Under the pieces are notes generated by a model, which was not told the origin of the DNA, did not search any database, and saw nothing but the letters and a program-made list of their open reading frames with translations. This document shows positions 8,089 to 16,996 of a stretch of DNA of 49,423 nucleotides, one piece after another. Within the stretch, counting starts at the first letter, position 1. Every line of letters begins with the position of its first letter. The DNA lies in NCBI GenBank assembly GCA_017500825.1, contig JAFVYB010000107.1, positions 1 through 49,423 of the forward strand, given 5' to 3'. A program made the position numbers and the translations under genes. The stretch comes from Myxococcaceae bacterium (lineage in GTDB: Bacteria; Myxococcota; Myxococcia; Myxococcales; UBA5297).

Positions 8089-9624
8089 TCAGTTGAGCAG
8101 GACCGCCACGTAAATCGACGTGTCCGCGCGCTGCAGGCGGACGAGCAGGCGATCGCCGGGTTTCAGGGTCTCCGCGATGCGCGCGAAGCTGCCCAGGCAC
8201 TTCACCGGCTTGCGCTGCATCTCGATGATCACATCGCCGACCTGCGCGCCGCCGCGTCCGAGTGGACTGTCCGGATCGACGGCGGTGATCTCGACGCCTC
8301 CGGCAATGCCGAGCCGCTTTTTGATCGCCCGGGGCACCTCCCGCAGCGAGAGGCCGAGATCGACGCGCTCGCCACCTGACTGGGCGTCCTTCACACGCGT
8401 CGCCTCGCGCGGGCGCTCGTCGGGCCGGTGACTGACATCGACGGTGATCTCCCAGGCCTCGCCATCGCGCAGCACGCGCAAATCGGTCCGTGCGCCCGGG
8501 GAGAGCGCCGCCACGAGCCGCGAGAACTGGTTGTAGCTGTGGACCTGTTTGCCCGCGACCGAGGTCACCACGTCGCCCGGCAGGACGCCCGCGCGGTGGG
8601 CAGGACCGTCACGAATGACGCCGACGACGAGCGCGCCGCTTGGTTTGGTGAACCCGAGCTGTCTGGCGAGCCTGGGGGGAACGTCCTGAACCGAGACGCC
8701 GAGCCAGCCGCGCAGCACCTGACCGCGGACCAGCTGCGGCAGGAGCGTCTTGACCATGTTGATCGGCACCGCGAAGCCGATGCCCTGCCCCTGGGCCATG
8801 ATCGCGGTGTTCACGCCGACCACCTCGCCGCGCAGGTTGAAGAGCGGGCCGCCAGAGTTGCCCGGATTGATGGCCGTGTCGGTCTGAATGAAGTCGTCGT
8901 AGGTGCCAGCGCCGATGACGCGCTCCTTGGCGGAGACGATGCCGAGGCTCACCGAATGGTCGAGGCCAAAGGGGTTGCCGACCGCCAGCGCGAAGTCGCC
9001 GACCTGAAGCGCGTCCGAGTCGCCGAGCGGGACGACCGGCAGGTTTTGCACGCCCTCGCCCTCCAGCTTGAGCAGCGCCAGGTCGCTCTTGGGATCGAGG
9101 CCGATGGGACGGGCCGAAAACTCGCGGCCGTCGTCGAGCCTGACGCGGATCTCGGTGGCGCCCTCGACGACGTGGTTGTTGGTCAGAACGAGGCCGTCCG
9201 AATTGAGGATGAAGCCGCTGCCGAGGCTCTGGCGCGTCTGGCCGCCGGCGGGGCCCTGGAAGAAGTTGTGGAAGAGCTCTTCCATCGGATCGACCGGGCC
9301 AAAGTGGCGGGGACGGCGGCGCGGCGAGGGCACGACCGAGAGCGTGTAGATGTTGACGACGCCAGGCTTCACCCGGCGAACGAGTGGCGCCAGCGAGTTG
9401 AGCGGGACTTCCGCCTCGGGCAGCGCGTCGGACTGACTTTCGACAAAGAGCGCGCCTTGGGAGGCAGTCGCGTCGCTCTCGGAACGGTCGGCCAATGCTT
9501 TGGCTGGAGACGCCAGCGCCATCCCGCTGCCCAGCGCGGAGTCGAGGAAGAGGGCAAAGGCCAAAGCGCACAAAAGCGGGCGCGGCGCGAAAAACGGGCG
9601 TCTGGTGAAGGGGGCTGTCGTCAT
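8089..9624 (-). CDS. htrA: Periplasmic Do/HtrA-type serine protease with two PDZ domains
   Basis: A 511-residue exported protease/chaperone that degrades or refolds damaged envelope proteins. The start at 9624 has a GAGGTG ribosome-binding site. A signal peptide covers about residues 1-38. The trypsin-like domain shows the catalytic triad His151 (TNNHVV), Asp181 (KSDLALLKL) and Ser257 (GNSGGP). Two C-terminal PDZ domains begin near RGWLGVSVQDV and near LGLSLREVP. Length and layout match DegP/DegQ/MucD. The gene is divergent from a small secreted protein gene at 9900 and has a strong terminator. Its final codons (VAVLLN), 3' region and terminator are duplicated downstream of mltB. Which Deg paralogue it is cannot be told from sequence alone. 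Confidence 0.95.
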   Translation of the reverse strand: MTTAPFTRRPFFAPRPLLCALAFALFLDSALGSGMALASPAKALADRSESDATASQGALFVESQSDALPEAEVPLNSLAPLVRRVKPGVVNIYTLSVVPSPRRRPRHFGPVDPMEELFHNFFQGPAGGQTRQSLGSGFILNSDGLVLTNNHVVEGATEIRVRLDDGREFSARPIGLDPKSDLALLKLEGEGVQNLPVVPLGDSDALQVGDFALAVGNPFGLDHSVSLGIVSAKERVIGAGTYDDFIQTDTAINPGNSGGPLFNLRGEVVGVNTAIMAQGQGIGFAVPINMVKTLLPQLVRGQVLRGWLGVSVQDVPPRLARQLGFTKPSGALVVGVIRDGPAHRAGVLPGDVVTSVAGKQVHSYNQFSRLVAALSPGARTDLRVLRDGEAWEITVDVSHRPDERPREATRVKDAQSGGERVDLGLSLREVPRAIKKRLGIAGGVEITAVDPDSPLGRGGAQVGDVIIEMQRKPVKCLGSFARIAETLKPGDRLLVRLQRADTSIYVAVLLN

Positions 9625-9899
9625 GGAGCACCTCGATGGGTCGTGAGGAGGCCGACAAACACCCGGGCAGGCGGGCCATTCCAGCGCGGGAAGCCGTGTT
9701 CGCGTCACCAAAGGTGTCTCCCCTTTCGGCGCGCGAAGGTCACGGCGCGGAAGTCGGCGGCGAACAAAACACCCTGGGGAAATCAGCGCGCGCGGCCCCC
9801 CGTTTTCTCAGGCTCAAACCTTGAGCGCCCCTCGAACGGCGACTAGAAGCGCGGCCTTTTTTGGGCGCCCCAGAGGCGCTCTCGGAGGATCTGCAGGGC

Positions 9900-10697
9900 A
9901 TGTCTCGACCGCTCAAACTTTCGCTGGCCCTCGTCGCCCTCTTCCTCGCCCTCGTCACCGCGCCCGTCACGGCAGAGGCCTGGCTCTTCTCGGCGGACGT
10001 GCTCATCCACAAGGTGGGCGTGGCCCGGCGCAACATGAAGGCGGAGGACGCGCGGCTCACCTCTCTCGAAGTCCGGGGACGGCTGGAGCTCGTCGGCGAT
10101 GGCGCGCGGTCAGCGGCGGCTTTCTTCGACAAATCGATCGACGAGGACGACCCGCGAATCACCCTGGCGAGCACGGCCAGTTACAGGTTCCCGGGGCGCT
10201 GCCGCATCGAGGCGATCGACGGCGGGAGCGACGGCAAGCGGCTGAGCGCCTCCAGCAACAACGGCACCAACGCCTTTGAGAACGCCGAGACGCCGATCGC
10301 GATTCTGGAAATGTTCGCCGACATGGCCTGCCCCCTGCTCGACGGACGCGGTGGCTACGACGGACCTCTGGCTTTGGTCAGACGCGCGGGCGTCAAGCGC
10401 ACCTTCGTCACCCTTGGACGCGCCGAGGATCGCCACATCGCCTACGTGATCGGCGCCAAACCGACGGACGCGAACGCCTCCAGCCTCTGGGTGAGCAAGG
10501 ACACCTTCCAGCCGCTCCGCCTCGTCGATCGTCGCGCCCAGACGGCTCGCGAGGTCCGCCTCGTCAATTACGACTCGCCGCAGTCAGGCCGCTGGCACCC
10601 GCGCCGCATCGAATTCTTTCAGGAGGGTCGCCTCATCGGGACCTTCTTTGTCGACGCGGCCACGCCCAACCCCAGGCTGAACAACGCCATCTTTTGA
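9900..10697 (+). CDS. Secreted protein of unknown function, possibly LolA/RseB-like
   Basis: A 265-residue protein with a clear signal peptide (positively charged start, long Leu/Ala core, cleavage near TAEA at about 25-28). The rest looks beta-rich. It ends in a segment (SLWVSKDTFQPLRLVDR, then RIEFFQEGRLIGTFFV) that recalls the curved-sheet fold of outer-membrane lipoprotein-sorting or RseB proteins, where a bound-substrate model is fitted with 'VSKDTFQPLR'-type strands. This resemblance is by eye only. The ATG at 9900 is preferred over an upstream TTG because it begins a proper signal sequence and has AGGAT upstream. It diverges from htrA, which is compatible with an envelope stress or sorting role. 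Confidence 0.65.
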   Translation: MSRPLKLSLALVALFLALVTAPVTAEAWLFSADVLIHKVGVARRNMKAEDARLTSLEVRGRLELVGDGARSAAAFFDKSIDEDDPRITLASTASYRFPGRCRIEAIDGGSDGKRLSASSNNGTNAFENAETPIAILEMFADMACPLLDGRGGYDGPLALVRRAGVKRTFVTLGRAEDRHIAYVIGAKPTDANASSLWVSKDTFQPLRLVDRRAQTAREVRLVNYDSPQSGRWHPRRIEFFQEGRLIGTFFVDAATPNPRLNNAIF

Positions 10698-10862
10698 TGG
10701 GGCGTCGCGACTGTCCCTCTGTGCCGTTTCGCGAACAGCGCGGGAGGTGTCGGTGGGCAAAAGTCCGGGCCGCGCCTGTCTGAGCGCGCTCGCGCGTTCT
10801 GTCCGGCGTCTGTGCATCACGCGCGTCAACCAGGCCGCGTTCCTCTCAGGAGGTGTCTCGTC

Positions 10863-12437
10863 ATGAGCGACAAGGAAAACAGGAAACACGGGCAGTCGAC
10901 CGAGGAAGCGGCGCGTTCGGCGTCTCCAAAGCGTGGCGACCATCGGCAGCGCGCGCCGAGGCGACAGGAACGAACGCCAAGTCCGACAAGTCCGATGAGT
11001 TCGCGCGCGGGGGCGGAGGCCTTTGTCCTCGAAACGCTCTCGGGCATCGAGCGACCTCTGACGCGAGGGGAATTCACCGCGATCGCCGAGGGGTTTGGCC
11101 GGATCGCGTCCCGACTTCAGCCGCTCAGGCTGACGACCATCGACGAGCTCGACTTCGACGCCAGGACCCACCTCTTCACGGCACTGCTCAGGGCTGGCCG
11201 AATCGCCAAACCAGCGGACGAGGAACAGTCTCAGGCGCGGCTGAAGATGCTCTCGACGGTGGGCGACGTGTGGCTGGCGGTGGGTGACGAGTCGCGCGCG
11301 GACGAGGTCTACGAGGCAGCCGGTCGCTATGACCGCGCCATCGACAGGCTCGAACGCGAGGGCGACTGGCGGGCGGCGGCGGAACTGGCCGAGCGGGCGG
11401 GCGATCTCTCACGGGCGGCGCGACTCAAACGCGAGCACGGCGATTTGGAGGGCGCGCTTTTTCTGCTGCAGCGGGCGAACGAGACGCGCGAGGCGCTCGA
11501 CATCGCGGTGACGCTGGGCCGAACGGACGCGATCCGCGCCCTGGCCCGGGAAGTCGACTTCAAAGAGGTGAAATCGCTCCTGTTCGCGCACGACATGGAG
11601 GCGCTCTATCTGGAGCTCGCCGCAGAGCTGGGCGACTGGCGCGAGGTGGGGCTTCTCTACGAACAGGCCGGGCAGATGGCGGACGCGGCGCAGGCCTACG
11701 AGCGCGCCGGGATGAAGATAAAGGCCTTTGAGGCGTTCCGACGCGCGGGCAGGCAAGACGACGCCATGCGGCTGGTGCGGGAAGAGGCGGCGCGGCGACA
11801 GGAGCGGGGGGACCTCAGCGGCGCGGGGAACTTTCTCTGTCGCTATGGCCTGATCGACGAGGCGGTGGCGATCGTCCGCGAGAAGCGACCCGAGCTCGCC
11901 TTCAAGTGGCTGGAGCACGCCGGACGGCTTCAGGAGGCGCAATCGCTGGCCTCCGAGATGGTGGAGCGCTCGCAGGCGCGGGGTGAGCGGATGCTGACGG
12001 CGATTTGGCTGGAGCGCTGCGACAGGCGCGAGGCGTCGGCGGCGGTGTGGCGCGAGATCGGCAAGTTTGACGAGGCGCTGCGCCTCTACACGGCGCTCTG
12101 TGACTGGCGGGCGGCGGCGGAGGTGTCCGAGGCCATGGGCGCCCACGCGCGGGCGGCGGACTTTTACGCTCGGGCAGGCCTGCCGATCCCCGAAGTCGTG
12201 GCGCGCGCGAACGACAACAGCGCTCCCCTGACCGTCCCGACCGCGGCTGCGAAAACAGCGGCGACAGCGGCGACAGAGACAGCCGCGACAACGGAAACGG
12301 TCGAGGCAGCGGCGGCGACAGCGCCAGCCGACGAAACGGCGACGGCGGATGAGGCCGGAAGAGACAGCGCTGCGGACACCTCGGACGCGGCGCGGACGGC
12401 GGAAACGTCGGCTCCGAACGACAGCGCGGACAGCTGA
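10863..12437 (+). CDS. Alpha-solenoid (TPR-like) repeat protein with low-complexity tail
   Basis: A 524-residue soluble protein with no signal peptide or membrane segment. Residues about 60-440 are consecutive helix pairs of roughly 30-35 residues with recurring 'A..YERAGR.D.AI..' motifs (e.g. EAAGRYDRAIDRLEREGDWRAAAELAE). This is a TPR/clathrin-repeat-like solenoid for protein binding. The last ~90 residues are Ala/Thr/Glu-rich low complexity. The first ~55 residues are basic and probably disordered. A strong AGGAGG precedes the ATG at 10863. The moxR gene begins 52 bp downstream, so the two may be co-transcribed and the solenoid may be a partner of the AAA+ protein. That link is inference. 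Confidence 0.72.
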   Translation: MSDKENRKHGQSTEEAARSASPKRGDHRQRAPRRQERTPSPTSPMSSRAGAEAFVLETLSGIERPLTRGEFTAIAEGFGRIASRLQPLRLTTIDELDFDARTHLFTALLRAGRIAKPADEEQSQARLKMLSTVGDVWLAVGDESRADEVYEAAGRYDRAIDRLEREGDWRAAAELAERAGDLSRAARLKREHGDLEGALFLLQRANETREALDIAVTLGRTDAIRALAREVDFKEVKSLLFAHDMEALYLELAAELGDWREVGLLYEQAGQMADAAQAYERAGMKIKAFEAFRRAGRQDDAMRLVREEAARRQERGDLSGAGNFLCRYGLIDEAVAIVREKRPELAFKWLEHAGRLQEAQSLASEMVERSQARGERMLTAIWLERCDRREASAAVWREIGKFDEALRLYTALCDWRAAAEVSEAMGAHARAADFYARAGLPIPEVVARANDNSAPLTVPTAAAKTAATAATETAATTETVEAAAATAPADETATADEAGRDSAADTSDAARTAETSAPNDSADS

Positions 12438-12489
12438 ACCCGGGCGGCGAACGACAGCGGCGCCATTGGGCGCGAAGGGAAGGACACCC

Positions 12490-13527
12490 TTGGACACCTC
12501 AACGACAGAGTGCGGCGCGCCGTCGCCCGACAGGCAAGCGCTGACACAGGAAGAAGCCCGCGCCTCGGTCGAAGCCATCGCCCGCTGCCGCCAGGACATC
12601 GAGACCGCGCTGGGGCGGCGCATCGTCGGTCAGAAAACGGCCATCGATCACCTGCTCATCGGCCTCTTCGCGCGCGGCCACTGCCTCTTTGTCGGCGTTC
12701 CGGGGCTGGCCAAGACGCTGCTCGTCTCGACGCTGGCCGAGCTCCTCGACCTCACCTTCAAACGCATCCAGTTCACGCCCGACCTCATGCCCTCGGACAT
12801 CACGGGCACCGAGATCATCGAGGAAGATCGAGCCTCGGGGCGCCGCGACTTCCGCTTCGTCAAAGGGCCACTCTTCGCGCACCTGGTCCTGGCCGACGAG
12901 ATCAACCGCACCCCTCCCAAGACGCAGGCCGCCCTGCTCCAGGCCATGCAGGAGGGCCGCGTGACCGCTGGCGGCAAGACGCACCCGCTTCCCAGCCCTT
13001 TCTTCGTCTTCGCCACGCAAAACCCCATCGAGCAGGAGGGCACCTACCCGCTGCCCGAGGCTCAGCTCGACCGCTTCATGTTCTTCGTCGAGGTCGACTA
13101 CCCCTCGCTCGACGAGGAGTTGGAGATCGTCCGCTCGACAACCGTCGGAGAGGTGAGCGCGCTGCCCAAACTCCTCTCGCCCGAGCGGCTCGCCGAGCTT
13201 CAGGCCATCGTCCCGCGCGTTCCGGCGAGCGACTCGGTGGTGCGTTCGGCTGTCGAGCTGGTGCAGCGCACGCGCCCCAATTCCCCGCTGGCGCCCGACT
13301 TCATCCGCCGCGCCGTGTCCTGGGGCGCCGGTCCCCGCGCCAGCCAGTTCCTCATCCTCGGCGCCAAGGCCCGCGCCCTGCTGCAGGGACGCTTCGCCGC
13401 CACGGTCGACGACGTGCGCGCCCTGGCCCGTCCAGTCCTGCGACACCGCGTCATCACCAACTTCCACGCCGAGTCCGAAGGCATCGACTCGGGCGCCCTG
13501 ATCGATCGCCTGATCGCCGAGATGTAG
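12490..13527 (+). CDS. MoxR-family AAA+ ATPase
   Basis: A 345-residue MoxR-type AAA+ chaperone, which usually remodels or activates partner proteins, often with VWA-domain proteins. Walker A is FVGVPGLAKT, Walker B is LVLADEINRTPPKTQAALLQAMQE, and sensor-1 is FATQNPIEQEGTYPLPEAQLDRF, all canonical. The C-terminal lid is intact. The start is TTG at 12490, with GGGAAGGA a few bases upstream; the upstream frame encodes only low-complexity sequence. No DUF58 or VWA gene is adjacent, unlike most MoxR loci. Its immediate neighbours are the solenoid protein (52 bp upstream) and an AlgE-like porin (103 bp downstream). Confidence 0.93.
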   Translation: MDTSTTECGAPSPDRQALTQEEARASVEAIARCRQDIETALGRRIVGQKTAIDHLLIGLFARGHCLFVGVPGLAKTLLVSTLAELLDLTFKRIQFTPDLMPSDITGTEIIEEDRASGRRDFRFVKGPLFAHLVLADEINRTPPKTQAALLQAMQEGRVTAGGKTHPLPSPFFVFATQNPIEQEGTYPLPEAQLDRFMFFVEVDYPSLDEELEIVRSTTVGEVSALPKLLSPERLAELQAIVPRVPASDSVVRSAVELVQRTRPNSPLAPDFIRRAVSWGAGPRASQFLILGAKARALLQGRFAATVDDVRALARPVLRHRVITNFHAESEGIDSGALIDRLIAEM

Positions 13528-13630
13528 GCGCCTCTGGCGTGCGCGCGCTTCCCCCGCCTGGAACAAAACGCCCCGACGGCTGTCTGAGGCGCCCGCGACA
13601 CGCCGACCACACACCAGGAACCCCTTCGCC

Positions 13631-14950
13631 ATGCACCAGCCCGCCGCCTGCCTCGCCCTTGCCGCGCTCCTGACCGCTCTCGCCTCGCCCATCGCCGAGG
13701 ACGCCCGCGCCGACGCCATCGACAGGACAATCGAACTGGGCGAGCTGACCATCACCCCGCGCGTCAACGTGCGCCTGCGCAGCGAACACCGCGACAACCT
13801 CTCGCTCGACCAAACAGCCGACGACGAGCGCTGGCGCCTCCTCTTGCGCACCGGGTTGGGCGCGTCGCTCAGGTTCCACTGGCTCGAACTGCTCGTCGAC
13901 ATCACCGACGGCCGCGAACTGGCGCACGAGGCGACCAACGCCGAGGCGCCGCTCGACTTCACCCAGCTCTACCTGGCCCTCCACGCGCCGGGCGGCGTGC
14001 CGCTCACCCTCAAAGTCGGTCGCCAGGCCATGAAGATCGGCTCGGAGCGACTCATCTCGACCTCCAGCTGGAGCAACAAGCAGCGCGCCTGGGACGCGGT
14101 CCGCCTCGACGCCGACCTCGCGCGCTTCCAGCTCACGGCGCTCGTGGGCAACGAGGTGAAGATCGACACCAGCGGCCTCGATCACGGCGACTTCGGAGAA
14201 ACCCTGTGGGGACTCTTCACGCAGATGGAGGTCTCCAAGCGCACGGCGGCAGAGCTCTACGTCTTCGGCCTCTACAAGACGGCCAACCTCGACCCGGAGT
14301 CGCCGATCCGCGGCGAAGACGGCGCCAAAGGCGACGAGCACCGCATCACCCCTGGCCTGCGCGCGCACGGCGAGATCGAATCGCCGGCCATCGACTGGGA
14401 GTTCGAGTTCGCCTTCCAGATCGGCTCGCGCGCCAGCGACGATATCAACGCCTTCGCCCTCTCTGGCGGCCTCGGCTGGACCATGCCCCTGCCCTACGCG
14501 CCCCGCCTCGGCGTCGAGGTCAACTACGCCTCGGGCGACCACGATCCCGAAGACGGCATCGCGCAGACCTTCCAGCCGCTCTACGGAACGACGCACGGCC
14601 CCTATGGCATCTCCGACCTCTTCCGCTGGCAGAACATGGTCGAGCTTTCGCCCAGCCTCGACATCGCGCTCCATCCGGCGTTCGAACTGCGCTTCGAGCA
14701 CCACACCTACTGGCTGGCCGAGACAGCGGACGACTGGGTCAACAGCTCGGGCAAGGTGCTGCGCGAGGGACTTGCCGCCGCCTCGCGTTACGCCGGTCAG
14801 GAGGTCTCGATCATCGCGACGTGGTCGCCACACGAGCTGTTCGAAATCGAGGGCGGGCTCTCCCACTTCATGCCGGGCAAGTTCATGCGGCAGACGGGCG
14901 ACGTGAAGAGCGCGACCTTTGGCTACCTCTCGGGCGCCTTCAAATTCTGA
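13631..14950 (+). CDS. AlgE-like outer-membrane barrel (alginate-export family)
   Basis: A 439-residue protein with a signal peptide (cleavage near ARADA, about 28-32). It then has alternating amphipathic strands and a terminal Phe (LSGAFKF), typical of outer-membrane beta-barrels. The sections LKVGRQAMKIGSERLI and RAWDAVRLDADLARFQL match the conserved core of the alginate-export (AlgE-like) family, which forms anionic-polysaccharide or solute channels. The presence of a NodC-like glycosyltransferase and UDP-glucose dehydrogenase in the window makes polysaccharide export plausible, though they are not in one operon. Substrate unknown. Confidence 0.8.
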   Translation: MHQPAACLALAALLTALASPIAEDARADAIDRTIELGELTITPRVNVRLRSEHRDNLSLDQTADDERWRLLLRTGLGASLRFHWLELLVDITDGRELAHEATNAEAPLDFTQLYLALHAPGGVPLTLKVGRQAMKIGSERLISTSSWSNKQRAWDAVRLDADLARFQLTALVGNEVKIDTSGLDHGDFGETLWGLFTQMEVSKRTAAELYVFGLYKTANLDPESPIRGEDGAKGDEHRITPGLRAHGEIESPAIDWEFEFAFQIGSRASDDINAFALSGGLGWTMPLPYAPRLGVEVNYASGDHDPEDGIAQTFQPLYGTTHGPYGISDLFRWQNMVELSPSLDIALHPAFELRFEHHTYWLAETADDWVNSSGKVLREGLAAASRYAGQEVSIIATWSPHELFEIEGGLSHFMPGKFMRQTGDVKSATFGYLSGAFKF

Positions 14951-15079
14951 GGCGCGCGCGGCGCCTCGTTTCCTGGCCCGCCACCCGTCCCGCAGAGGTG
15001 GGCGACGCCGCGACTCCAAACAGCGCGATTTCATTTTCTGAAAGCCGACGCGTTCGCCCGAGCTCGAATGGCCCCCCCC

Positions 15080-15114
15080 AAAAAAAAGCGCTCTCCCAAA
15101 GGTCGGAAGAGCGC
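15080..15114 (-). terminator. Intrinsic terminator of mltB
   Basis: On the minus strand a 10-bp stem (15105-15114 with 15088-15097, one G-U) is followed by eight T residues, about 105 nt downstream of the mltB stop. On the plus strand the end of the stretch reads as eight C then eight A. Confidence 0.85.
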
Positions 15115-15185
15115 CGGTGCGTCGAAGTCGGTGCGGGCGCGGTGTTGGCGGGAAGAGCCGCGCCTTTGTTGAGCAGGAGCGCCAT
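15080..15185 (-). repeat. Duplicated htrA 3' end and terminator downstream of mltB
   Basis: This 106-bp stretch aligns without length change to 8004-8109. That segment holds the last codons, stop region and terminator of htrA. Shared blocks include the hairpin arm GGAAGAGCGCC, then GTGCGTCGAAG, and the coding end GAGCAGGA. In this copy the former htrA stop TGA reads AAA. It looks like a gene-end fragment copied next to mltB, where the hairpin now serves mltB. Confidence 0.75.
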
Positions 15186-15219
15186 CTCCGAGTGACGCCG
15201 CCTTTCGGGGGAATCCGTC

Positions 15220-16362
15220 TCAGGGAGAGGCGGCCCCGGGCGCTGTTGTCCCGGCGGATTTTGTCGTCGCCTCAGTCGCCTTGCCCTTCTTGGCGGACGC
15301 GGGCGCGACGTTCGCGGAACTGGCCGCTTTGGCAGCCTTGGGAGTGGCCGACTTCCGCTCCTTGAGCGCTTTGGCGAAGGCCAGCACGCCTTCCACATAG
15401 GCGTCCTCGTGGTTGTAGCCCCAGACCGCTTTCCGCTGGCTTTCGGGCGTGGGCCCAAAACCGTGATCCTTCAGGTAGCGGCCAATCGAGGCGATCGAGT
15501 CGGGGAAGGTGAAGAGGTCGATCTTGCCGTCGCCGTCGCCGTCCTCGGCCCAACGCAAACTGGCGGGCATGAACTGTGGAAACCCGAGCGCGCCGGCCCA
15601 CGATCCCTTGACGCCGAGCGGGTCGATGCCGCGCGCCTTGCAGACGCGCATCAGCGAGACGAGGTTGCCCCGCGCCCGCTTGCGGATGCGCTCGACACGC
15701 GCCTTCTGCTTCTCAGCCGAGATGAGCCCCTTTTCGCCCTTGCGCGAGAGCGCCACCGCGTTGGCCTCGTCGATAAAGAAGGCCTGCGAGACGAAGCTGT
15801 TGAAGGCGAAGTAGTCGCCCGTGATCGTGCCCAGCCGCGACTCCCACATGAGGATGCTGACGATGACCTCGCGGTCCACGCCGTGCCGCTTCTCCACCTT
15901 GGCGAGCAGTGGCGCGTGTTCGGCCATGAACGCGGCTCCGGCGGCGATGCGCTCCTCCTTGAGGAAGATCTTGAGGAGATCCACGTGCCCCCGCTTCTGC
16001 CGTTTGAGCATCGAGGGCGCGACGATGGAGATCGTCTTGTCGGGATAGAGGCGCTCGGCGCGCGGGTCGTCGAGGATGGCTTCGACCTCGGCGCGCGTGA
16101 GGGGTTTTTCCCAGCTGTTCTTCGAAGGCGCTGTGAGATCGGCAATCAACGCCTCGCGTTCGGCGCGGCCCGCTCCCAGCTTGATCGAGGTCTTCCAGGT
16201 CCTGGTGTCGGCGGGATCAAAGGTGGCACGCGCGTCTGCGGACGGTTCACCCTGCGCATTGGCCTTGGTCGCGCCCATGGGAGCGGGCGAGACGGCAAAG
16301 GCGGCGACGAGCGCGGCGATGGAGAGGCTTCTGGGCGGCGAAAAAAACGATTTCGAAGGCAT
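15220..16362 (-). CDS. mltB: Lytic murein transglycosylase B family
   Basis: A 380-residue exported peptidoglycan hydrolase that cleaves the MurNAc-GlcNAc bond to form 1,6-anhydro ends. A signal peptide covers about 1-37. The SLT/MltB domain contains the catalytic Glu174 in MWESRLG and the family motifs GALGFPQFMPAS, DGDGDGKIDLF (EF-hand-like calcium loop) and DSIASIGRYLKDHGF. The C-terminal ~45 residues are Ala/Lys-rich low complexity. There is no lipobox, so it is likely periplasmic and soluble. The ATG at 16362 follows a GAGGAG ribosome-binding site; the longer open frame upstream overlaps the divergent SWIB gene and is not used. The terminator lies at 15080-15114. Confidence 0.92.
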   Translation of the reverse strand: MPSKSFFSPPRSLSIAALVAAFAVSPAPMGATKANAQGEPSADARATFDPADTRTWKTSIKLGAGRAEREALIADLTAPSKNSWEKPLTRAEVEAILDDPRAERLYPDKTISIVAPSMLKRQKRGHVDLLKIFLKEERIAAGAAFMAEHAPLLAKVEKRHGVDREVIVSILMWESRLGTITGDYFAFNSFVSQAFFIDEANAVALSRKGEKGLISAEKQKARVERIRKRARGNLVSLMRVCKARGIDPLGVKGSWAGALGFPQFMPASLRWAEDGDGDGKIDLFTFPDSIASIGRYLKDHGFGPTPESQRKAVWGYNHEDAYVEGVLAFAKALKERKSATPKAAKAASSANVAPASAKKGKATEATTKSAGTTAPGAASP

Positions 16363-16456
16363 TTGTTTGTCTTGCTCCTCAACAAAAACGCGCGGCGCGC
16401 GGACTGAACTTCTGACTGAAAACCACCCCACTTCCCCTCTCTCTGGTCCGGCATTT

Positions 16457-16486
16457 TTGCCTTGCATTCTGAAGGGGCTGTGTAAG
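16457..16486 (+). promoter_or_regulatory. Possible sigma-70-type promoter for the SWIB gene
   Basis: TTGCCT (16457-16462) and TGTAAG (16481-16486) are separated by 18 bp, 75 bp before the SWIB start, in a locally less GC-rich gap. The -10 match is imperfect, so this is only a candidate. Confidence 0.3.
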
Positions 16487-16560
16487 TTGCCGCGCCCCTT
16501 AGCAGAGCTCGCTGGGAGACCAGCATTCCAACAACAACGTTTCTTTAAGGAGTCGTCACG

Positions 16561-16851
16561 ATGGCAAAGGCCACTGAAACCAAGACCTCGAAGCGCAAGC
16601 CCAACGCCGCCTTCATGAAGCCCCTCAAGCCGGACGCCGTTCTGGCCAAGATCGTCGGCGACGAGCCGATGCCCCGCACCGAGATCGTCAAGAAGCTGTG
16701 GGCCTACATCAAAGAGAAGGATCTCCAGGACAAAGCCAACAAGCGCATGATCAACGCCGACGAGACGATGAAGGCGTTCTTCGACGGCAAGGATCAGATC
16801 TCGATGTTCGAGATGACCAAGCAGGTCAGCAAGCACATCGCCGCCGAGTGA
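16561..16851 (+). CDS. SWIB/MDM2-domain mini-protein
   Basis: A 96-residue protein that is essentially one SWIB/MDM2 domain after a short basic tail. The motifs MKPLKPDAVLAKIVG, PRTEIVKKLWAYIKEKDLQD and MFEMTKQVSKHI are characteristic. Eukaryotic SWIB domains act in chromatin remodelling. Stand-alone bacterial copies occur in Chlamydiae, Myxococcota and others and are thought to be DNA- or topology-associated; their exact role is not established. A perfect AAGGAG ribosome-binding site precedes the ATG, and a strong intrinsic terminator follows, so this is a well expressed single-gene unit. Confidence 0.92.
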   Translation: MAKATETKTSKRKPNAAFMKPLKPDAVLAKIVGDEPMPRTEIVKKLWAYIKEKDLQDKANKRMINADETMKAFFDGKDQISMFEMTKQVSKHIAAE

Positions 16852-16883
16852 GACTCCAAGAGCTCTCCGGCCATCCCCATCAG

Positions 16884-16920
16884 CCGCTGGTCATTCTCTG
16901 GTGACCGGCGGTTTTCTTTT
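16884..16920 (+). terminator. Intrinsic terminator of the SWIB gene
   Basis: A 10-bp stem with one G-U pair (16884-16893 with 16902-16911) and an 8-nt loop is followed by TTTTCTTTT, 32 nt after the SWIB stop. Confidence 0.88.
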
Positions 16921-16996
16921 GGCGCGCATCGACGCGGCAGAGGTCGCGTCCCCCCGCAGGGACCGGACATGGGCCGCGCGCCACAGGAGCCAGCGC

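Noticed and set aside
14940..15458. 172-codon minus frame downstream of mltB
   Set aside because: It begins inside mltB antisense or out-of-frame sequence and crosses the mltB terminator. The ALLLN portion is the htrA relic, not a gene.
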